Origin: Pseudomonas mandelii
GTDB taxonomy: Bacteria > Pseudomonadota > Gammaproteobacteria > Pseudomonadales > Pseudomonadaceae
DNA: 56,756 bases
Direction: 5' to 3'
NCBI RefSeq assembly: GCF_002251635.1
Contig: NZ_NMOJ01000092.1
Coordinates: forward strand, 16,355-73,110
Below are positions 51,702 to 56,756 of the stretch, piece by piece. How positions within the stretch are numbered: the stretch's first letter is position 1; the number at the start of each line of letters is the position of its first letter. The notes beneath the pieces are model-generated. The model did no database searches. It saw nothing but the letters and a program-made list of their open reading frames with translations, and was not told the origin of the DNA. Position numbers and translations under genes: made by a program.

Positions 51702-53084
51702 TTACCCTCGAAATCGATAGCGTGTAGGAGTATGAACCTTAGTAAGCAGACCAAAACGATAACGATCCTCTTCGGAGAGTTCCACCTCGTCAGAAAACCT
51801 CTCACACACAGGCTCGCCATCTATGTTCCTATTCATGACATAACACTCCCCCGCTCGAAACTCTTGATGGGGAACAATTAACAACGACCGACCAAAAGAG
51901 AACAGACCAAAATATCCACCGAGGTCAAAACTCGGCAGAATCTGCAGCCCAGCAATTTCGTACGGAAACCCCTTAGCACTTAATATCACACCTTGGACGC
52001 GACGAGCCATCAGAACAACAATTTCATAAATGAACTCAAAAAACAGCTCACCTTGCAGGTTGTCAATTTCCAGATCTTGCCCTAACCCCACCCCCTTACT
52101 GAAACCCTTCTTAATACGCATCAGCAATTCATCATCAGACCTAAACTCACCTACCTCAAAAGCTTTCCAATGCTTGGACAGCAGCATCGACGCGTATTCC
52201 TCCAATCTAACTTGGAGCACTCTTGGGGATTCGCCATTCTTGGCGAAAGAAGAAAACAATCTTGCCAAAGCATTAAATCGATCGCTATCCGGCAGCATTC
52301 CAAAAAATTTCTTATACCTCTCAAACCTAAGCCACTTACCTATTTTAGCCGACTCAATGAGAGCTCCGACCTCATTACACTCCCCGACACCCCCACTGGC
52401 GTTCGAAATGGCAGTCAGCACGATCGCTCCCGAACTGCCTTCTGGGAAAACATCATGATTAAAATTAATAAAATAAACCGACTTTGAAACACCCAATACA
52501 ACAGACATTGTAACCCCAGGAATCACCCCTCTCATTACCCTCAAAGCGATAAGCTTGTGAACCTGCGCCTTTATTCTCTCTCGGTTTAGGCCGGTTACCT
52601 TGGATAGCTTGGATACTCCGACTTCTCGTACAATCCCAAATTGATCGGCGTAAAGAAGCAGGATGGATAGTAGCAATCGATTACAGACACTAAGACTGCC
52701 CTTACGCTCTTCCGCAGCATGCAGCAAATGATCGATTCTCGATCGATTTATCACATTAGACGTTTCGTTCCAGTTTTCCAGCAATCGGGCTAGCTTACTC
52801 GAAGCTCGATACTCGCTCTTAGGGCGTCCCCGCCCGATGACGATAGGGGTACAGATCAAAAGATCTTCCGCCACCAATTCAGACAGAGCGCTAGATACCA
52901 CACGATCCGTGGCACCTGAAACCTTTGCTAACTTCTTAACCCCGATCGTGATCGACTCGCCCACCCCGTACAGCTGCACGAGCCTTACGAGGACAAACTT
53001 CGCTTCTGGGCTTATCCCAGTCAATCCAAGACCCAACAGAACGCAGTGCACCACTACCCTCCACCCCTCCAGAAAAGCAGCCAT
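51702..53084 (-). CDS. Unrecognised protein with two winged-helix domains (460 aa)
   Basis: Two similar winged-helix regions are visible: ISPEAKFVLVRLVQLYGVGE with IGVKKLAKVSGATDRVVSSA (about 25-75), and LLLSILLLYADQFGIVREVG with VSKLSKVTGLNRERIKAQVH (about 140-190). The rest is helical and unrecognised. A duplicated winged helix is known from plasmid Rep initiators and from some regulators, so it could be either. I chose ATG 53084; the frame is open to 53102. It is divergent from the 53212 gene, with tandem repeats in the gap. The gene is AT-rich compared with the left part of the island. Confidence 0.65.
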   Translation of the reverse strand: MAAFLEGWRVVVHCVLLGLGLTGISPEAKFVLVRLVQLYGVGESITIGVKKLAKVSGATDRVVSSALSELVAEDLLICTPIVIGRGRPKSEYRASSKLARLLENWNETSNVINRSRIDHLLHAAEERKGSLSVCNRLLLSILLLYADQFGIVREVGVSKLSKVTGLNRERIKAQVHKLIALRVMRGVIPGVTMSVVLGVSKSVYFINFNHDVFPEGSSGAIVLTAISNASGGVGECNEVGALIESAKIGKWLRFERYKKFFGMLPDSDRFNALARLFSSFAKNGESPRVLQVRLEEYASMLLSKHWKAFEVGEFRSDDELLMRIKKGFSKGVGLGQDLEIDNLQGELFFEFIYEIVVLMARRVQGVILSAKGFPYEIAGLQILPSFDLGGYFGLFSFGRSLLIVPHQEFRAGECYVMNRNIDGEPVCERFSDEVELSEEDRYRFGLLTKVHTPTRYRFRG

Positions 53085-53135
53085 TAAATCGCAGAAAAAC
53101 ACCCTATTTCAAGCACAATCCGAGAAGCGTATGCT

Positions 53136-53159
53136 ACTCCGTAACGTCACTCCGTAACG
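53136..53159. repeat. Tandem 11-mer ACTCCGTAACG at 13-bp period (iteron or operator)
   Basis: ACTCCGTAACG occurs at 53136-53146 and again at 53149-53159, two bases apart, on one helix face nearly every turn plus. It lies in the 109-bp gap between the divergent two-winged-helix gene and the 53212 gene. Binding by the two-winged-helix protein is a natural guess. Confidence 0.5.
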
Positions 53160-53211
53160 ATCAACATAAAAATAACTTTTACTGCAATAAACGCATTAGC
53201 GGGGGAATGCC

Positions 53212-54042
53212 TTGGAAAAGCCAAAAAAAAGACTTGAATGGATAGAAAGGAACAACCCAGACATGCAGCAATGGGCCATTCGATACTTGAATGGTAAGGG
53301 GGCAGACATCTCCAAACAAACCACCTACGACGAACTTGTAAGATGGTCTGAGAATTGGCCTGAGAATAGCGAAAAAAGAGAGCTTCTGAAGAACATGAAA
53401 GGTGCTTGGCGCCAGAAAAAACTCCGAGAAAGCAAAGACGGGCGACAAGCGAACAACTTCATAATTTCACTTCTAGCAAAGCGAAAGCTGAAAAGCTTGG
53501 CATCATCAAGAAAAGCCACTATTACTGAAACCCTGGAATGGTTAATCCAGAGCGGATTCGAACTAAAAGAGCAATACAAGACTCAAGCAAGGACTCCGAA
53601 TGAGGACAACCTTAAAAGCCTACGAAACGAGCGGAACGCAGCATCCATACTCGCTTCAAAACTAAGCGAAACCCTAACCGAAATTTGCAAACTAAAACTT
53701 CAGATTGAAACCCTGGCGCCTGACCATCAAACACTTCCAACCCCACCAAAAGAAAAAATCGAAGAACTTTTTAATATAATAAAAATAACATTACTAAGCA
53801 CAAACTCCATTTTTGAAGCCGAGGACATAAGAAAATATAGAAAACTAATAAAACCAAAAATCCAGAGCCAGGTACAGGACAAGGACAAGGACAAGGACAA
53901 GGACAAGGACAAGAGCGATGAAGAGATCATAGACATCATCTCCTCAATACCTGAATTAACAAAAAAACGCCAACAAGAATCCGCGACGACATCTCACCAG
54001 CCGCCCCACACCAAACCAGAAGATCATTCAGAAAAAATATAA
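53212..54042 (+). CDS. Hypothetical charged protein with DK repeat (276 aa)
   Basis: The start is a TTG preceded by GGGGGAA; no ATG fits the frame early. The protein is Lys/Glu-rich and helical, begins MEKPKKRLEWIERNNPDMQQ, holds a coiled-coil segment near 135-165, and carries six Asp-Lys repeats (about 223-234) from a (GACAAG)6 tract. The C-terminal 40 residues are low-complexity. Low GC and high Lys content set it apart from neighbours and suggest separate ancestry. I recognise no family; a KfrA- or TerB-like DNA-associated role cannot be judged. Confidence 0.65.
   Translation: MEKPKKRLEWIERNNPDMQQWAIRYLNGKGADISKQTTYDELVRWSENWPENSEKRELLKNMKGAWRQKKLRESKDGRQANNFIISLLAKRKLKSLASSRKATITETLEWLIQSGFELKEQYKTQARTPNEDNLKSLRNERNAASILASKLSETLTEICKLKLQIETLAPDHQTLPTPPKEKIEELFNIIKITLLSTNSIFEAEDIRKYRKLIKPKIQSQVQDKDKDKDKDKDKSDEEIIDIISSIPELTKKRQQESATTSHQPPHTKPEDHSEKI
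53878..53913 (+). repeat. (GACAAG)6 hexanucleotide tract inside the 53212 gene
   Basis: Six perfect copies of GACAAG encode an Asp-Lys repeat. Slippage would add or remove two residues without breaking the frame, so copy number may vary between strains without phase-switching the gene. Confidence 0.9.
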
Positions 54043-55546
54043 AATCCCCTTTCAGAGAAATACCGCAACCTCCATAGCAACCTGAATAACTTCGCGATCA
54101 TTATGAATCCAACTCCAGGAATGGCTATATAAAGCTGCAAGAGATAGAACTATAGATGCAGATGCAGATGCAGATGCATGACTACATACTAGAAGCGAAC
54201 CTGAAAAGCATTAAACAGCAACCGGACAACTAGCCGAGCTAACCATTTTTCACTCAAAACGAAGTAGTCCATGGCGCGATAGTTAAACGAAGTACTGCGG
54301 AAATTTAGATCATAGCAACCTTCAAAATACCAGGATCATGGCGAGATTTGGTATTTGATCTAAGGCACGAGAAAAAGTGAAAGGCTGGTCGTTCAGACAG
54401 GTGACATAGTGCTGATCGTGAGGATAAGAACAGTTCAACTCCCGCTCTCGAACTTCCGCCTGTAGTACACCGGTGAGAGTTTAGTTTTTCGGAAAAATAT
54501 CAAATCATGTTGGCCATTTTCAACAGTCTATCGTGCTAGCCAGCACCCCACTCCTGACAATAGGACTCGGAGAACTGGGATACACTAAGGCCAAGATTTA
54601 TTACGTCACCCAGCACCTCCAGACGCCACTCCTAAGGCTGACCATTGATTACAATTTGATACCCGTGAAGGGGCAGCATTTCTGCCTTAACCCTACTACC
54701 CTGAAATAGGTAGTCAAGTTCATCGGTGCGTCGATTTGCGCCAACTTCAGATGTTGCTGCAGGAAACTCCTTCAGTACGGGGCTACTTATGCGATCCACT
54801 TGCGGATGAGCTCCATGAACTCTAGGGCAATTTTATATTATTTACCATAAGCATCATGTACAACTGAGTTTCGATCATAATTTCCGAACCTGCTTTTCAT
54901 ACAGGCTGGTTAGGTCTAGTGGGGAACCCACCCTTGGTCGTTTGTACCGGCAGGAACAATTCCAGACAACGGTAAATGAGGACTAAATCCTTCTTGGACT
55001 CTGCAGGCTTGAAGAGTATTTTTGAGTATCGAAGTCACCAGCCCGGCAACTGCGTAAAGCTATTCGTAGGTGTGCTAAGTAAGATCGTACCTACCGCATG
55101 AGGAGCGTCCTTGAAAAACCAATGCTTCGCAATACTTCAAAGTTTCTAGATCATCTGTATCTGGCAGTTTGAGCGCTGTTTTCTAGAGCGTGAACGACTC
55201 ATAATTACTGTTAGATGAAGATCCACTTCGATATGTAATTCACAAGCCTAAGTGCCTCAGCACTATCAATAAAGGCATACTTAAAATCGCACTACTGCGC
55301 ACAGCGATTCTGAACAACTGATTCGCAGACACCGAGTACTGACCTGGGGAGCCGACCTCTGGACTGGAGGTGGCGCTGACAACCTTCCCCAAGGCTCAGG
55401 TTAAAATTTGTTCAACGGACCTCGCCGGTGTTCGAGCCCTGTGGAAAAGAAACAGCTGTTAGCTGAGAGGAGCTTGTCGGTGGGGCCGCGCCTCAGTCAC
55501 CTTTCACAGCCGCCCTAGGTTATCAATGTCCTTACGAGCGGTATTC
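54043..55546. other. 1.5-kb stretch without supported genes next to attR
   Basis: No frame of convincing length or composition is present on either strand. Visible structures are (GATGCA)4 at 54155-54178 and the inverted repeat AAATACCA (54325-54332) / TGGTATTT (54349-54356). GGTATTCCT at 55540-55548, an 8/9 match to the integrase-side nonamer, overlaps the left edge of attR. The region may hold recombination arm sites, an origin, or decayed remnants. Confidence 0.6.
54155..54178 (+). repeat. (GATGCA)4 tandem repeat
   Basis: Four perfect tandem copies of GATGCA lie in noncoding DNA about 110 bp past the 53212 gene. No function is evident. Confidence 0.85.
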
Positions 55547-55636
55547 CTGAGGGTTAACTTAATAGAAACGGCTACGCATGTAGTACCGACAGCGGAGTAC
55601 TGGCGGACGGGGGTTCAAATCCCCCCGGCTCCACCA
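55547..55636 (+). repeat. attR: duplicate of the ssrA 3' end
   Basis: This is the second copy of the 90-bp repeat, identical to 331-420. It lacks the 5' two thirds of tmRNA and so is a gene fragment. The chromosome resumes directly behind it with the native terminator. Confidence 0.95.
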
Positions 55637-55651
55637 AATACGAAGCAAGAC

Positions 55652-55677
55652 AAAACCCGCCAAGTGCGGGTTTTGTT
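55652..55677 (+). terminator. Original ssrA rho-independent terminator
   Basis: AAAACCCGC (55652-55660) pairs with GCGGGTTTT (55666-55674) around CAAGT, with T residues behind. It lies 15 bp past attR, the place of the native tmRNA terminator before the island inserted. Confidence 0.88.
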
Positions 55678-55751
55678 GCATCTGGGGGGTGGTGATTTGT
55701 GGTTAAACACAACCGGGCCTATGCTGGCGTCCTACCCGCAAGGATGCCGCT

Positions 55752-55955
55752 ATGAAATTCAAAGTACTGATTGCCGCGTTAACCCTTTCCCTGACGTCCG
55801 GTTGTGCGCACTACAACGACCGTACCACCGACACCAACAAGAACGGGCGGATTGCCTGTGATGCCGAGCCCAAGAATCAGGCTGGCTGCTATACGAAGCA
55901 GTCGAAGGGCTGGAATTGGGGTGGGTTGAAGTTTGGGGTTGGGGCTTCGAACTAG
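55752..55955 (+). CDS. Small putative lipoprotein (67 aa)
   Basis: The N-terminus MKFKVLIAALTLSLTSGCAH is a signal peptide with a lipobox (LTSG-C18), so the mature protein is probably lipid-anchored. The mature part (about 50 aa) contains DTNKNGRIACD, which reads like a lone EF-hand-type loop, and two more Cys. AAGGA precedes the ATG. It is the first chromosomal gene beyond the island. Family name unknown to me. Confidence 0.8.
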   Translation: MKFKVLIAALTLSLTSGCAHYNDRTTDTNKNGRIACDAEPKNQAGCYTKQSKGWNWGGLKFGVGASN

Positions 55956-56210
55956 GTGCTGGTCTTGTAGGAAACCGCCGGTATTGAAGGCGTTTTTTTA
56001 AACATTGAATCTCGACCTGATCCTACAGATGCTGTGATTTTCGGGGAGCTTTCCGACAGGTCGCGGCGGTTGTCGGGTAGGAAGCGGAGTGGATAGGCTT
56101 TGTCCGTCGCTGCACATCAGCGATCGGGTGTGGAAACCCGAAGATAAACAAACATGCCCCCATGGCATACTGTGGCGCTTTTTTTCGGCCGCAGGTTCAA
56201 GTTATGGCGG
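55956..56210. other. Chromosomal intergenic region
   Basis: No supported gene lies between the lipoprotein gene and the structured leader. Short frames here are shadows of noncoding sequence. A promoter for the DUF6124-type transcript is expected near 56150-56200 (TGGCATACTGTGG resembles an extended -10), but I cannot assign it firmly. Confidence 0.4.
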
Positions 56211-56315
56211 CTGTGCGTGGGAGACCTTCGGGTCTGCCGGGTTTTGTCCGTTTATCTCGGTTTTTCCACCCCGCGCACAGTTGCCACCTATTCGAGTGGA
56301 ATCGGAAGAGTGGCA
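56211..56315 (+). ncRNA. Structured leader upstream of the DUF6124-type gene (candidate RNA element)
   Basis: CTGTGCGTGGG (56211-56221) can pair with CCCGCGCACAG (56270-56280), 10 of 11 positions Watson-Crick and one G-U, enclosing a UUCG hairpin AGACC-TTCG-GGTCT (56222-56235). A second hairpin, TGCCAC (56282-56287) with GTGGCA (56310-56315), ends 28 bp before the start codon at 56344. From memory, very similar leaders precede DUF6124 (formerly DUF3077-like) genes across Pseudomonas genomes. Whether it acts as a riboregulator, or is part of a repeat family, is not known to me. Confidence 0.55.
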
Positions 56316-56343
56316 GCTCCAATGACTTAAAAGGACGATTGCC

Positions 56344-56720
56344 ATGATCAAAGAACCCCAAACCCGCCCGCCCCGGACGACGTTTCCCCCTACGATCCCC
56401 TCGATCCAAAAAAACTCAATGACGCCGCCGACCGTGCGCTCGATCACTACCTCAATCCCTCCGCCCTCAAATCCCCCATTTCCCGCAAGCCAAGCACGAT
56501 GTTTCTCGTTGCCCCGGATATCAAGGACGAAGACCTGCTCGCCCATACCTGTGAATCGTTGGCCCAGGCCAGTGTGATGGCGGGTGATTTTGCGGGGTAT
56601 CTGGAAGGTCCGCATCGACACACCGCGATGGCGATTCAGCAGATTGTGATGTTGGCGGAGCTGGCGGTGAATCGGATGCTGGACAACGTTGTCGTGCCAA
56701 AATCTGCGCCACGCAGTTGA
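56344..56720 (+). pseudogene. DUF6124-type protein gene with apparent frameshift
   Basis: An ATG at 56344 opens MIKEPQTRPP, typical of the family start. About 30 bp later the reading frame must shift to continue as DDVSPYDPLDPKKLNDAADR, RALDHYLNPS and KPSTMFLVAPDI, then EDLLAHTCESLAQASVMAGD and AIQQIVMLAELAVNRMLDNV, the family's characteristic end. One base appears to be missing in the C-rich stretch around 56356-56375. Either the gene is broken, or it is a sequencing error. The inner ATG at 56499 would give a 73-aa product containing the conserved helical part. Confidence 0.7.
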
Positions 56721-56756
56721 TTCATTGTGGGAGTGGGCTTGCCCGCGATGGCGGTG

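Larger units (their letters stand above)
421..55636. mobile_element. Genomic island integrated at ssrA
   Basis: The segment is bounded by a perfect 90-bp repeat of the tmRNA 3' end and carries its own P4-type integrase beside the intact ssrA copy. AlpA and Gp2-type genes stand near the other end. No conjugation genes (relaxase, type IV secretion) or phage structural genes are visible, so it is an integrative island rather than a complete ICE or prophage. It might be mobilised by a helper. Cargo is dominated by defence-type genes. The boundaries are read from the sequence; mobility is inference. Confidence 0.93.

Noticed and set aside
53878-54178. Possible CRISPR-like repeats
   Set aside because: The only tandem repeats are hexanucleotides without spacers; no CRISPR array or cas gene is present in the window.
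421-55636. Integrative conjugative element or prophage
   Set aside because: No relaxase, type IV secretion, capsid, tail or lysis gene can be seen, so I call it only a genomic island.

Overview
The window is a genomic island of about 55 kb inserted at the 3' end of the tmRNA gene (ssrA) of a gamma-proteobacterium, most likely a Pseudomonas. The support is the tmRNA itself, whose tag reads ANDENYGQEFALAA, and the flanking chromosome, which has a small lipoprotein and a DUF6124-type gene behind a structured leader of a kind I recall from Pseudomonas. A complete ssrA (24-420) lies at the left edge. Its last 90 bp (331-420) recur perfectly at 55547-55636, giving attL and attR. The old ssrA terminator is now stranded beyond attR, and the island supplies a new terminator at 432-457.

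Layout, left to right. (1) 606-1862: P4-type tyrosine integrase behind four copies of a 9-bp candidate arm site. (2) 2067-6745: two-gene McrBC-like type IV restriction module. (3) 6952-10969: plus-strand mobile-element DNA-metabolism genes (glycine-zipper/zinc protein, DUF932, YqaJ exonuclease, hydrolase or metal-binding protein, RadC). (4) 11203-28112: a 17-kb minus-strand type 1 BREX operon, in transcription order HTH, brxA, brxB, brxC, pglX N-half, AAA ATPase, PD-(D/E)XK-like protein, 58-aa ORF, pglX C-half, DUF262 (BrxU/GmrSD-like), pglZ, brxL. (5) 28320-30630: ADP-ribosylglycohydrolase, a small membrane coiled-coil protein, and a divergent BrxR/CapW-like WYL regulator. (6) 30786-37453: four-gene operon with three dynamin-like GTPases, then a 42-aa ORF and a DUF445 membrane protein. 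(7) 37765-45449: HEPN protein, second WYL regulator, AddB-like nuclease and AddA-like helicase-nuclease. (8) 45536-49732: unrecognised genes with a third, divergent WYL regulator. (9) 49888-54042: satellite-like end with inovirus Gp2-type protein, AlpA, a two-winged-helix protein and a repeat-containing protein. (10) 54043-55546: about 1.5 kb without convincing genes, up to attR. Beyond it lies chromosome.

Most of the cargo reads as stacked anti-phage defence: McrBC-like, BREX with a GmrSD-like member, a GTPase cluster, HEPN/AddAB-like genes and an unknown WYL-linked cluster. The most striking feature is the methyltransferase PglX. It is cut into two ORFs exactly between its methyltransferase part and its target-recognition part, and an ATPase-nuclease pair plus a small ORF sit in the gap. 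All junctions overlap or are separated by one base, so this looks like a co-translated arrangement and not decay. Next in interest are the HEPN-WYL-AddB/AddA-like operon, the three-GTPase operon and the uncharacterised 45.9-49.7 kb cluster. All functional assignments come from reading motifs by eye; no database search was possible.
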